Positions 54,116-62,963 of a stretch of DNA of 64,000 nucleotides are shown piece by piece. The stretch spans positions 62,001 through 126,000 of the forward strand of contig NZ_MCIA01000001.1 in the NCBI RefSeq assembly GCF_003609635.1, given 5' to 3'. A program made the position numbers and the translations under genes. Below the pieces are notes generated by a model that saw only the letters and a list, made by a program, of their open reading frames with translations, had not been told where the DNA came from and did not search any database. How positions within the stretch are numbered: the first letter of the stretch is position 1; each line of letters opens with the position of its first letter. This DNA is from Lacrimispora algidixylanolytica (GTDB lineage Bacteria; Bacillota; Clostridia; Lachnospirales; Lachnospiraceae).

Positions 54116-55552
54116 ATGATACGAAAACTGACATACGGTCTGGCAGCATTCTGCCTAACGGCTGTTCTAGTTTCGGGACATACTACTTATGCCTGGGCAG
54201 ACGAAGAACGTGGACCCGGATTAAGAAATGGTGTCCCAATAAGTCAGAATGACCGTCAGACTGAGACCAAAGATCAAGGCAGTAAAGTGACAGAAGAAGC
54301 AGAAACCGCTTTGGCAAATGCCGGTATCGGTATCGGAGCAGAAGCAGAAGGAAACGGTGAAGATGGTGTAGAGAACGAAGCTGCTAAAGCCGCTCAGGAA
54401 GCCTTAAAGGCTAATTTCCCTCGACTTCAGTCCACCGTTATGACAGGTGACAGCAACTGGTCACAGCCTTTTGTAAACGACGCGTGGATTACAAACAATG
54501 GGGAAGGCTTCCATGGAATGTCTACATTTCTCACCAATATCGTGGGCAATGTACTTTACCGGACTTATACCTCAAGTACAGGCTGGTCACCATGGGTTTT
54601 AAATGGACAACAGACCACCAACTATCCTAACGATGTAAATATTGAAGCAGTACAGATGCGTTTCTCCGGTTATGTGAACAACCAGTTTGATGTTTATTAT
54701 ACGGCTAAGTTAGACGATGGATCCACAATGGGCTGGGCAAAGAACGGCACCACCACTGGAACCATGGGTACAGGCCACTACATTACAGGCTTTCGAATGG
54801 CCTTTTATACTAAGAATTCTGCATTCCCATATTCCACAGAAAAGCCACTGATCTCCGCCGTACCGGATGGAATTACCCAAGTAGAGGGTGGTCTTCGTTA
54901 TACGAATGGTGACGGGTCCGCATTTACCGGCTGGGCATGGTCAGGCAACGAGAGATATTATTTCGTTGATTCCAATCCAGTTACTGGTTGGCAATACATA
55001 GACGGTTTTAAATACTATTTTGATGAGACTGGCAGAATGTTAACGGATTTAGAGCCAGTCATGGGGGCGAAAGGACCATTTTTGATCAGCATCAATAAGC
55101 AGATGAACACCATGACTGTTTTTGCTAAGGATGGAAATAATGGATTTATCATTCCAGTAAAATCGTTCCTCACATCAACAGGACCGGACACTCCACTTGG
55201 AACATATCAAACTCCAGAAAAATACCGCTGGAGAGATATGAATCACGGAATTTATACCCAGTATGCAACCCGCATCTGGAAAGGATTCCTGATCCATTCC
55301 ATTCTCTACAGTCGCCCCAATGGCATGACACTTGACTCCAGTACCTATAATTATTTAAGCATTGCTGAGTCAGCAGGATGCATACGTCTTTTATCCGGAG
55401 ATGCAAAATGGGTGTATGATCATTGCGCACTAGGTACCACGGTTACCATTTACAATTCTGTGATTCCAGGACCTTATGAGCGCCCGGCAATCGAGCAGAT
55501 CATACCAGATTCTCAGAACTGGGATCCTACTGATCCTAATATCGCACACTAA
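54116..55552 (+). CDS. Secreted L,D-transpeptidase (YkuD) with ChW-like and wall-binding repeats
   Basis: A 478-residue exported enzyme that probably makes 3-3 peptidoglycan cross-links or attaches proteins. The signal peptide is cut near AWA-DE (about residue 28), and GPGLRNGV follows directly. After an Ala/Glu-rich linker, residues about 105-245 hold ChW-like repeats (GWSPWVLNGQQTTNY, GWAKNGTTTGTMGTGHYITG), 258-310 aromatic wall-binding repeats, and 320-450 the YkuD domain with His394 (FLIHSILY) and Cys422 (SAGCIRL). GGAGG precedes ATG 54116. It stands alone, divergent from the flippase operon, with a terminator at 55574. Confidence 0.94.
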   Translation: MIRKLTYGLAAFCLTAVLVSGHTTYAWADEERGPGLRNGVPISQNDRQTETKDQGSKVTEEAETALANAGIGIGAEAEGNGEDGVENEAAKAAQEALKANFPRLQSTVMTGDSNWSQPFVNDAWITNNGEGFHGMSTFLTNIVGNVLYRTYTSSTGWSPWVLNGQQTTNYPNDVNIEAVQMRFSGYVNNQFDVYYTAKLDDGSTMGWAKNGTTTGTMGTGHYITGFRMAFYTKNSAFPYSTEKPLISAVPDGITQVEGGLRYTNGDGSAFTGWAWSGNERYYFVDSNPVTGWQYIDGFKYYFDETGRMLTDLEPVMGAKGPFLISINKQMNTMTVFAKDGNNGFIIPVKSFLTSTGPDTPLGTYQTPEKYRWRDMNHGIYTQYATRIWKGFLIHSILYSRPNGMTLDSSTYNYLSIAESAGCIRLLSGDAKWVYDHCALGTTVTIYNSVIPGPYERPAIEQIIPDSQNWDPTDPNIAH

Positions 55553-55573
55553 TACATAGTTGATTTTATAGAA

Positions 55574-55615
55574 ACAAGGGCAGAAGCTTATGACTAAGCT
55601 TCTGCCCTTGTTTTT
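55574..55615. terminator. Bidirectional intrinsic terminator after the L,D-transpeptidase gene
   Basis: ACAAGGGCAGAAGCTTA (55574-55590) and TAAGCTTCTGCCCTTGT (55595-55611) form a perfect 17-pair stem with a TGAC loop. Five T residues follow on the plus strand; the minus-strand tail is TTTCTATAAA. It separates converging transcripts. Confidence 0.95.
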
Positions 55616-55648
55616 ATATCTGAATTTATGTTTCCCATCTCACTTCTT

Positions 55649-56632
55649 TTAGCTATGGTATTTTCTTCTTAAGAATTCGTAGAGTCCTGGAAATCTGTGC
55701 TCTAACTGGATAAAGAACCGGGTTCTTTTCGTCAGCTCCTTATAATATCTCCTGTACTCCGGATTCAAGATCTCCTTAAACTGCCTGGTATTGACCATGG
55801 TATGGTAATAAGTTCTTCTATCCGCACTTTTAATGGCTTCCCGAAGCCGTCCTCCGGTTGCAACATCATACTCTTCGTAAACCTTTTTCATACGCTCATA
55901 ATAGGTCTTCTGTTTATTTTCATAGTCACCGCTTTTTCCCTCCACAGTCCAGGAACCAGCAACACCCACCCGGTATGCACTCATTGGCTCATCAAAGTAG
56001 TAACCGTATCCTACACTTGCTGCAATCATCTGGATGGGGGTATCCCCTACGGGACAATCCACATAATAATCAGGAAGTTCCTTAACGAGGCGTGATGGAA
56101 ATGCCATGGCGGACATGGCGTATCCAGAAGACTTATCCACAATCTCTTCCGGAGATATGACCTTGTTTCCACAATATGGACGCATCTTTCCCTCAGTTAC
56201 CGCTTTTCCAACCAAATGGATCTTGGCGCTATGAATGCAAAGAGTACATTCTGGATGGGCTTCCATATAATCTACCTGTTTTTGCATCTTATCTGGCGAG
56301 ACCCAGTAATCATCTCCGTCACACATGAAGATATATTTCCCTCTTGCCCTTGGAAAATTAAAAGCACCGCTGATGTTGTCTATCCCTTGAGAATACTGGT
56401 TTTCTGTCTGAATCAGAGGCAATACCTTACCAGGATACTTTTTTTCGTATTCTTTTAAGATTTCACCAGTCCCATCCGTAGATGCATCATCGTGTACCAG
56501 AATTTCGAATTCAAAGTCTGTTTTTTGCATCAAAAAGCTATCCAGAGCCTGACGGATATAATCCTTGTGATTAAATGTGACGCAGTTCACACTTACCATA
56601 ATATTAGAATCAGTCATTCCGTTCATACTCAT
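55649..56632 (-). CDS. Glycosyltransferase family 2
   Basis: A 327-residue transferase with VSVNCVTFNHKDYIRQALDS, EILVHDDASTDGTGEIL and the metal motif YIFMCDGDDYWVSPDKMQKQ, a pattern common in capsule and glycan clusters. The C-terminal third is helical and basic. The start is ATG 56632, overlapping the upstream ATP-grasp gene by 4 bases (ATGA), or ATG 56626, which is better spaced from AGAAGG. It is the last gene of the 62809-55649 operon. Confidence 0.9.
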   Translation of the reverse strand: MSMNGMTDSNIMVSVNCVTFNHKDYIRQALDSFLMQKTDFEFEILVHDDASTDGTGEILKEYEKKYPGKVLPLIQTENQYSQGIDNISGAFNFPRARGKYIFMCDGDDYWVSPDKMQKQVDYMEAHPECTLCIHSAKIHLVGKAVTEGKMRPYCGNKVISPEEIVDKSSGYAMSAMAFPSRLVKELPDYYVDCPVGDTPIQMIAASVGYGYYFDEPMSAYRVGVAGSWTVEGKSGDYENKQKTYYERMKKVYEEYDVATGGRLREAIKSADRRTYYHTMVNTRQFKEILNPEYRRYYKELTKRTRFFIQLEHRFPGLYEFLRRKYHS

Positions 56633-57609
56633 TCGCCTTCTTTCTCCACGATCTTTGTAATATATTCCTCATATTTCCTGGCTACATACATGCTTGTGAT
56701 TCCTTGAAATGGTTCGATCTTCTCTCCGGTAAAGCATCTTATGTGGTTGGTAACGCAATCATATCCTGCCAGACAGGAAAACTCCACACCACCTGAAAAA
56801 CGGGGATTGCATTCCAGCATACGATAAATTCCATCTTCCCCTTCAATAAATTCAAAATTTACACAGCCGTTTATGTTTAATGCCTCTGCGATCTCCCTGC
56901 ATATGGCCTCTAGAGTATCATTAGAAAATACAAGTACTGAAGTTCCTGCGCCATTGCCTGTCCGCAAAAGTTCTTTTCTGCAGATTACCGCGCATTCACC
57001 CGTTGTTTCCTGGCGAACCACATCCACTGTGATAATGCTTCCTTTATAAAAAGGTTGTACCACAAATTCTTCTGCTTCACAAAAGGTGAGAAGACTCTTC
57101 ATCTCTTCAATAGAAGAAACATAGTGAAGTCCCTGACTGCTTCTTCCATTATAAGGTTTTACAACAGCAGGATAAGGAATTGCCTCAATATCAGCGTCTA
57201 AAAGATTTACCGTTTCAATGGGATTCCCCAATCCTTTTTCTAAGAGGAAAGAGCTCATTTTTCTTTTGTCCCTGCATAAGAGCATGGTCTCCTCACCAGA
57301 AAGGCAAAGAGTTATGGAATGTGCTATTAATTCCTCTCTATGACGGTTCCATACATCTGCTTCCACATCAGTCAACACAATGATGGCATCAACTTTTTCT
57401 CCATCACAAATGGAAAGCATTTGGCTCACATAAGAACTTTCTTGTGTTGCATAAGGAACCTGATAGAAAGAGTCTGTACTTTTTGCATCAGCAATCCACT
57501 CAGCGGGATAGATATCACAGCCTATGACCCGAATCCCATTGTTTTTTAGATTTTTTATTACTATATCCGCAGAAAATGATCCAATTGCGGTTACCAGTGC
57601 TGTCTTCAT
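56629..57609 (-). CDS. ATP-grasp protein (carbamoyl-phosphate-synthase-like)
   Basis: A 326-residue ATP-dependent ligase-like protein. The N-terminal pre-ATP-grasp part has TALVTAIGSFSADIVIKNLK and DAIIVLTDVEADVWN. The ATP-grasp core has YPAVVKPYNGRSSQGLHYV, EFVVQPFYKGSIITVDVV and a catalytic end GCVNFEFIEGEDGIYRMLEC followed by NPRFSGG. Such proteins join a carboxylate to an amine. Position between a DegT aminotransferase gene and a GT2 gene suggests that it might acylate an aminosugar or add an amino acid to the glycan; the substrate is unknown. Confidence 0.88.
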   Translation of the reverse strand: MKTALVTAIGSFSADIVIKNLKNNGIRVIGCDIYPAEWIADAKSTDSFYQVPYATQESSYVSQMLSICDGEKVDAIIVLTDVEADVWNRHREELIAHSITLCLSGEETMLLCRDKRKMSSFLLEKGLGNPIETVNLLDADIEAIPYPAVVKPYNGRSSQGLHYVSSIEEMKSLLTFCEAEEFVVQPFYKGSIITVDVVRQETTGECAVICRKELLRTGNGAGTSVLVFSNDTLEAICREIAEALNINGCVNFEFIEGEDGIYRMLECNPRFSGGVEFSCLAGYDCVTNHIRCFTGEKIEPFQGITSMYVARKYEEYITKIVEKEGE

Positions 57610-57649
57610 CCGTTCCTCCTAATTGGTTCTTATGAAAAAGAGCCTTTCT

Positions 57650-58759
57650 TTATCTTAGTTCCAAAATAACATCACAAATACGATCTACTTCTTCCAGCGA
57701 GAGATCTGCATACAACGGAAGAGTCAGTACGTTATCTGCCGCCCATTTTGCATGGGGAAGGCTGATCTCCTGAAACTGTTCCCGGTAGCAATCAAAGTCT
57801 GTAATCAAAGGGTAGAAATACTTTCTCGCGAAAACATGATGAGCTGCCAAACATTCATACACCTCATTGCGTGACTTAGTAAATCCGTCAAAAATAACAG
57901 GGAAATAAGCATAATTTAACCGTATGCCTTCTTTTTCCTGGTTTAAGCGAATTCCGGGAATTCCAGTAAGACGCTCTTTGTAACGTTCTACCACATGCCT
58001 TCGCTTTTCTATGTTTTCTTCTACATGTCTTAAGTTGCAGATCCCCATGGCAGCCTGAAATTCATTCATCTTCGCATTTCCGCCCACATATTCCACGGAT
58101 TCTTTTCCTGTAATCCCGAAGTTTTTTAAGTAATTTAAAAGAACTTCCAGGGAAGGATCTGAAAAGGTGACAGCACCACCTTCAATGGTATTAAATACTT
58201 TTGTGGCATGAAAACTGAACATGGAAGCATCTCCAAAAGTTCCGATTCCTCTCCCATTTACCTCTACTCCAAAGGCATGAGCCGCATCGTATATAACTTT
58301 TAGCTTATGCTTTTTGGCTATTTTTTCAATTTTTTCTACGTCGCAAACATTACCATATACATGCACCGGAAGAATAGCTGTGGTCTTAGGGGTAATGAGT
58401 TCCTCGATACGGTCCGGATCCATGGTATAATCCTCTTTTCTGATATCACAGAAAACAGGAGTTAAATTATTTCTCATAATGGCGTGAGTGGTGGAAGCAA
58501 AGGAAAATGGAGTGGTTATTACCTCTCCGGAAAGATTCATGGCCTGAAGTGTCATCTCCAAAGCCATATGTCCATTGACAAACAAAAGAAGGTTGGATGC
58601 CTTTAAGTAGGCTTTCAGCTGCTCTTTTAAGCGGTCATGAAATTCTCCCATATTGGTCATCCAGGCAGTGTCCCAGATGGGTTTTATCTCTTCTATAAAC
58701 TCCTCGTAGGAAGGCATAGATGCTTTCGTCACTAATATTTCTTTTTCTTCCGGTATCAT
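57650..58759 (-). CDS. DegT/DnrJ/EryC1 PLP-dependent sugar aminotransferase
   Basis: A 369-residue aminotransferase that places an amino group on a nucleotide-linked 4-keto or 3-keto sugar. It has VNGHMALEMTLQAM, TTPFSFASTTHAIMRNN, IYDAAHAFGVEVNGRGIGTF and the PLP lysine in FSFHATKVFNTIEGGAV. NAKMNEFQAAMG is also family-typical. CGGAGGAAA precedes ATG 58759. No sugar dehydratase or acetyltransferase is found beside it, so its keto-sugar comes from enzymes encoded elsewhere. Confidence 0.93.
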   Translation of the reverse strand: MIPEEKEILVTKASMPSYEEFIEEIKPIWDTAWMTNMGEFHDRLKEQLKAYLKASNLLLFVNGHMALEMTLQAMNLSGEVITTPFSFASTTHAIMRNNLTPVFCDIRKEDYTMDPDRIEELITPKTTAILPVHVYGNVCDVEKIEKIAKKHKLKVIYDAAHAFGVEVNGRGIGTFGDASMFSFHATKVFNTIEGGAVTFSDPSLEVLLNYLKNFGITGKESVEYVGGNAKMNEFQAAMGICNLRHVEENIEKRRHVVERYKERLTGIPGIRLNQEKEGIRLNYAYFPVIFDGFTKSRNEVYECLAAHHVFARKYFYPLITDFDCYREQFQEISLPHAKWAADNVLTLPLYADLSLEEVDRICDVILELR

Positions 58760-58799
58760 AATTATTCATTTCCTCCGTATTCCATTGCTACAAAAGCAT

Positions 58800-59720
58800 T
58801 CAGATGGAAAGCATCTGACCGAACGTTCTTATGACGGTGCTTTTATAAAATTTGTATTTTAAGATGATTCTCACTTTATTCAAACGGCTCCTATTTGGAA
58901 GTTGAACGAATTGTTCCAGGGCTTCTCTCTTTTCTTCGTCCATTTCCTTGCCGTAATGATTTAAGAATGATCTAGCCTGTAAAAACATCTTTCGGTACTG
59001 TTCCTTACTCCGCTCTTTTTTGGTCAACCGGTTTACATACTGTTCCAAACCGCCCTTAGAGCCCACTTGATTGCCCCCATGCTGCCGGTAAAGCAGCAAT
59101 GGTCTGTCAACATAAGAGATTTTCCCGAAGCAACTAGCCAAAAGTCCAAGCCACCAGTCGTGCATCATGCATTGTTTTGGCAGATAGGAAAAGAAGGGGA
59201 GAAAGCTACGATTGATCATAATCGTATTTCCCGTTATGTTGTTCTCAACTAGGTAGTGGGTAAATCGGTTATCATAGACCGCAATTTTTTGAAACTTTGC
59301 CATTGATGGATGACGAATGGTCCCCTTCTCGTCTGTCACGGATAGGTCTCCGTGAACCAAAAGAGGCAGGTCCTTGCCCCACTGGCTTTCCAGACGTCTC
59401 ATCTCGTTTAACGTGACCTCTACCTTATCAGATAGCCAGACATCATCTTGGTCACAGAGCATGACATAATCATCATCTACGGAACTTAATAGGCGAAAAA
59501 AATTGTTTTGAGGGCTGCCAGATGGTTTTAAATGAATGAGGCTTTGAATCTGCTCCGAATACTTTTTTTTATATTCATTTATAATCTCAGGGGTTCGATC
59601 CGTGGATTGATCATCAGAGATTAAGATGCTAAGCTTTTTATGGGTCTGGTTTAGTAAAGAATCCAACTGCTGCCGAATGTAAGCCTCTCCATTGTAGGTT
59701 GCCATAAGAATGGTTACCAT
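58800..59720 (-). CDS. Glycosyltransferase family 2, rhamnosyltransferase-like
   Basis: A 306-residue protein with VTILMATYNGEAYIRQQLDS, ILISDDQSTDRTPEIINEY, the metal motif YVMLCDQDDVWLSDKVEVTL, VTGNTIMINR-like segment (ENNITGNTIMINRSFL) and MMHDWWLGLLASCFGKISYV with LYRQHGGNQVG. This set is characteristic of alpha-rhamnosyl and related GT2 enzymes of capsule clusters. It lies in the middle of the glf operon, 35 bases after the next GT2 gene. Confidence 0.92.
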   Translation of the reverse strand: MVTILMATYNGEAYIRQQLDSLLNQTHKKLSILISDDQSTDRTPEIINEYKKKYSEQIQSLIHLKPSGSPQNNFFRLLSSVDDDYVMLCDQDDVWLSDKVEVTLNEMRRLESQWGKDLPLLVHGDLSVTDEKGTIRHPSMAKFQKIAVYDNRFTHYLVENNITGNTIMINRSFLPFFSYLPKQCMMHDWWLGLLASCFGKISYVDRPLLLYRQHGGNQVGSKGGLEQYVNRLTKKERSKEQYRKMFLQARSFLNHYGKEMDEEKREALEQFVQLPNRSRLNKVRIILKYKFYKSTVIRTFGQMLSI

Positions 59721-59755
59721 GATTTAGGCCTCCTTTCCCTTAAAGAAGGGACTGG

Positions 59756-60628
59756 CTACCAGGACAGTCCCAAGATTTTTGTTAAAAACCAAATCTCAAC
59801 CATCAAAAAGCCAAGGAAGCCCCTGGCTAATAATTCTTCCAATGGATTGATTTTTAAATACGCTTTATAATAATGAAGTTTGCTTTCATGAAGAATGGCC
59901 TGCTTCCTTAAAATTGATTTCACGCTTTTATCAATGGATACGGAATGGAGATGGACATAGGATTCCCCAAGAAGAAGTAAGGTTCGATATCCTTTTTCCT
60001 TTAGCTGATAGCCAAGAATCTTTTCTTCATAATAAAGAAAGACCTTCTCATCGTAAAGGCCACATTCCATCAATGCCTTAGCATCCGCTAGAAATAAGGA
60101 ACCAAGGACCGCATCCACAAAGGCATGTCCCTTTTCCCCCTTAAGCTCTGGCCTATCATTGAGCCAACGCTGAAACAATCGTCTTGTGATCAATCCCGTA
60201 TCTAACAGGTCTAAAAAAACACCATGAAGCCTCCAGCTTGATAAAGCCACAGCACCAGTTCGGTCTTTGGTAACCGCTGCGGCCACCGCCAGGCGATCTG
60301 TTTTTTGAAATGCCTCTTTCATGGCTATGATACAATCTTCCGTGACCATAACATCTGGATTGGCGATCAAGACGTGACTGGCATGAAGGGTATCATAAGC
60401 ATAGCGAATTCCAAGGTTATTGCCACTTCCATACCCTCCATTTACAGGAGAAATGAGAAAGTGAACCTTTTCATCCTTCAGCTCCTGGAGGTCAGATACG
60501 GAATCATCACTGGAATGGTTGTCCACCACTACAATGGAATCCAGACATTCATAATCCTTTATGGCAGACACCAGACTTATGGTGGTCTTGGCATCGTTAT
60601 AGTTTAGGATAATACAGCTTATATTCAT
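59756..60628 (-). CDS. Glycosyltransferase family 2 (WbbL/rhamnosyltransferase-like)
   Basis: A 290-residue transferase starting NISCIILNYNDAKTTISLVS, with VVVDNHSSDDSVSDLQEL, NGGYGSGNNLGIRYAYDTL, VLIANPDVMVTEDCI and a hydrophobic C-terminus (FLGFLMVEIWFLTKILGLSW) that may attach it to the membrane. The VVVDNHSSD and NPDV motifs mark the WbbL-type branch, many of which use dTDP-rhamnose. It follows the GT8 gene by 9 bases. Confidence 0.9.
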   Translation of the reverse strand: MNISCIILNYNDAKTTISLVSAIKDYECLDSIVVVDNHSSDDSVSDLQELKDEKVHFLISPVNGGYGSGNNLGIRYAYDTLHASHVLIANPDVMVTEDCIIAMKEAFQKTDRLAVAAAVTKDRTGAVALSSWRLHGVFLDLLDTGLITRRLFQRWLNDRPELKGEKGHAFVDAVLGSLFLADAKALMECGLYDEKVFLYYEEKILGYQLKEKGYRTLLLLGESYVHLHSVSIDKSVKSILRKQAILHESKLHYYKAYLKINPLEELLARGFLGFLMVEIWFLTKILGLSW

Positions 60629-60637
60629 ATCCGCTCC

Positions 60638-61615
60638 TTAAGAATCTTTCCTGGAATTAATCACCTTCATGCCAAAATGGCGGCTGACCATATCCCGGAT
60701 GGGCGGACATAAAAAGGTGGCGTAATCCATGAGGTGGTATATCACCATATAGAGGTAACTCCCCTCTTCCTTCTTCGTGCCTGCCCAGGGGGTCAGGGAA
60801 AGGTAATGATCATACACCTTCCGGTAATGATTTAAATTCCCCCTCTTCCATGGTCTTTCATCTCCCATATAATGAAGAATCACAGGATGCTTTTTTGCCT
60901 CCTGAAACGACTTTTTTGTGATGGTTTGATACACGGGGGAAAGCTTAGCCAGATGACTGTAACGGAAATACCGGTAGTTGGTAAAGAAATTATACCGTGG
61001 CGGCAAAGGTTTGATTCTTCCTTTTAACGCTCCGTTTATAGTATCCTGATCTCCGGCAAATAGCTTTCCTCCTCTGGAAGAATAAAAATCCAGTAACAAC
61101 TTCTGGGCCTGTTCCTTCCGCCACCGATTTAAATCAATCAAAAGTACACCGGAGTTAAAGTAAGGTTCCTCCGGCGAAAGTCCAATGGATTCTTTCACAG
61201 CAGGGTATATGGTAGGTTCCATTACAGCGCCCACCATATTTGACTCAAGGTTCATTTCCCACAATCGCTTTAAGGAAGCGTTTACTACGGTGTCACAGTC
61301 TAAATAAAGCACCCGTTCCTCTGTTTCCGGCAGTACCTCTCCCACAAACAGACGAGCCATGATACTTAAATCAAAGCCGCCTGTATCAACTTCATAGCTA
61401 AAACGTTCTTTTAAGTCTCCAAGCTCAATCACAATAACTTCACGTTCAAATTGGGCTCCAATCTCAATTAGACGGTTTTTATTCTCTTCGGATAATCCCA
61501 TGGACAAGATATATAAGTAAATCTTATCTGCCTCTTTGTTATGCTCCAAAAGAGAATAAAGGGATACCGCGAGATGCCTGGCATAGCCGTCATTGGAAGC
61601 GTATACAACATTCAT
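60638..61615 (-). CDS. Glycosyltransferase family 8
   Basis: A 325-residue retaining transferase using UDP-glucose or UDP-galactose. It begins NVVYASNDGYARHLAVSLYS and has the metal motif VLYLDCDTVVNASLKRLWEM, YFNSGVLLIDLNRWRKEQ, FAGDQDTINGALKGRIKPLP and VILHYMGDERPWKRGNLNHY. These are the standard GT8 blocks of LPS and capsule galactosyl- or glucosyltransferases. It has its own promoter-like element about 50 bases upstream. Confidence 0.94.
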   Translation of the reverse strand: MNVVYASNDGYARHLAVSLYSLLEHNKEADKIYLYILSMGLSEENKNRLIEIGAQFEREVIVIELGDLKERFSYEVDTGGFDLSIMARLFVGEVLPETEERVLYLDCDTVVNASLKRLWEMNLESNMVGAVMEPTIYPAVKESIGLSPEEPYFNSGVLLIDLNRWRKEQAQKLLLDFYSSRGGKLFAGDQDTINGALKGRIKPLPPRYNFFTNYRYFRYSHLAKLSPVYQTITKKSFQEAKKHPVILHYMGDERPWKRGNLNHYRKVYDHYLSLTPWAGTKKEEGSYLYMVIYHLMDYATFLCPPIRDMVSRHFGMKVINSRKDS

Positions 61616-61661
61616 GAAAATCCCCCGTCCTGTACCTGTTTGGTCCCTTTAGTTCCGTAGT

Positions 61662-61690
61662 ATTGTACTATATCTTATAGGAAAAGTAAA
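61662..61690 (-). promoter_or_regulatory. Promoter-like element before the GT8 gene
   Basis: Minus-strand TTTACT (61690-61685), 17 bases, and TACAAT (61667-61662). The sequence resembles the glf promoter at 62844-62872. Confidence 0.6.
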
Positions 61691-61708
61691 CAACCTGAGA
61701 CCTCCGGG

Positions 61709-62809
61709 CTATTTCAGTTCCTCTTGTGCTACTTTCATGGCTGATTCAATAACCTTGTCCATATCGTAATATTTGTATTCCCCTAATCGACCGCCAAAGA
61801 TTACGTTTGATTCCTTTTCTGCCATGGAAGCATACTGCTGATACAGTTCTTGATTCTTTTCATTGTTCACTGGATAATAAGGCTCCATTCCTTCTTCCCA
61901 TGCCACCGAATATTCTCTGGTGATCACAGTCTTTGGCTGGGTTCCGAATTCAAAATGCTTGTGCTCAATGATTCTTGTATAAGGAGTTTCTCTGTCTGTA
62001 TAGTTCACCACAGCTACCCCCTGGTAGTTGTCCATATCCAAAGTCTCTGTATCAAACTTAAGACTTCTGTATTCCAGTTTTCCCAACTGATAATCATAAA
62101 AGGCGTCAATCATTCCAGTATACACCGTCTTTTCTCCAAGACTGTCATAATACTCTCTGTTTTCCAGATAATCGGTCTCAAATTCGATGTCACATCCCTC
62201 AAATAACTTTTCTATGATTACATTGTATCCGCCAATTGGGATTCCCTGGTATAAGTCGTTAAAGTAATTGTTATCATACGTAAAACGGACCGGAAGCCTC
62301 TTAATGATAAAGGCAGGCAGTTCCTTGCAATCTCTTCCCCACTGCTTTTCTGTATATCCCTTTACCAGCTTCTCATAAATATCGGTTCCTACTAAGCTAA
62401 TAGCCTGTTCCTCTAAATTCTGTGGCTCTCCTTTTACGGAGGCCTTCTGTTCCTCGATCTTTGCCTTTGCTTCTGCCGGAGTGGCTACGTTCCACATCTT
62501 GCTAAAGGTATTCATGTTAAAGGGCATGTTATAAATCTCCCCTTTAAAATTAGCCACTGGGCTGTTGGTATATCGGTTGAACTCCGCAAGCTCATTAACA
62601 AACTTCCAGATCTCCTTGTTGCTTGTGTGGAAGATATGGGCGCCGTAGGTGTGCACGTTAATGCCTTCTGTCTCCTCACAATAGATATTTCCACCCATGT
62701 GGTTTCTCTTCTCCACTACAAGGCACTTCTTTCCCATTTTACGAGCAAGATAAGCAAACACACCAGAATACAATCCGCACCCTACCAATACATAATCATA
62801 TTTTTTCAT
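61709..62809 (-). CDS. glf: UDP-galactopyranose mutase
   Basis: Converts UDP-galactopyranose to UDP-galactofuranose, so the glycan of this operon probably contains Galf. The 366-residue flavoprotein has the FAD-binding start YDYVLVGCGLYSGVFAYLAR, VVEKRNHMGGNIYCEE, VHTYGAHIFHTSNKEIW, RFTYDNNYFNDLYQGIPIGG, KTVYTGMIDAFYDYQLGKLE and FGGRLGEYKYYDMDKVI. The usual final arginine and aromatic residues are present. AGGAG precedes ATG 62809; it is the first gene of its operon. Confidence 0.97.
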   Translation of the reverse strand: MKKYDYVLVGCGLYSGVFAYLARKMGKKCLVVEKRNHMGGNIYCEETEGINVHTYGAHIFHTSNKEIWKFVNELAEFNRYTNSPVANFKGEIYNMPFNMNTFSKMWNVATPAEAKAKIEEQKASVKGEPQNLEEQAISLVGTDIYEKLVKGYTEKQWGRDCKELPAFIIKRLPVRFTYDNNYFNDLYQGIPIGGYNVIIEKLFEGCDIEFETDYLENREYYDSLGEKTVYTGMIDAFYDYQLGKLEYRSLKFDTETLDMDNYQGVAVVNYTDRETPYTRIIEHKHFEFGTQPKTVITREYSVAWEEGMEPYYPVNNEKNQELYQQYASMAEKESNVIFGGRLGEYKYYDMDKVIESAMKVAQEELK

Positions 62810-62843
62810 AATTCCATTCTCCTGTCATTTATAAACTGTTCTT

Positions 62844-62872
62844 ATTATACTAAAGTCCTTTGGAAAAGTAAA
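62844..62872 (-). promoter_or_regulatory. Sigma-A promoter of the glf operon
   Basis: Minus-strand TTTACT (62872-62867), 17-base spacer, TATAAT (62849-62844), about 30 bases before ATG 62809. Confidence 0.7.
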
Positions 62873-62919
62873 TTCTTCTTCCCATTGGAAGGGTAGAACA
62901 ATGAATTTCCTATTACACA

Positions 62920-62957
62920 AAAAAGACGGGGCCGCCATCATAGGCTGACCCCGTCTT
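62920..62957 (-). terminator. Intrinsic terminator of leuA
   Basis: AAGACGGGG (62923-62931) and CCCCGTCTT (62949-62957) form a 9-pair stem; on the minus strand TTTTTT follows. It begins 7 bases after the leuA stop. Confidence 0.9.
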
Positions 62958-62963
62958 ACTATT

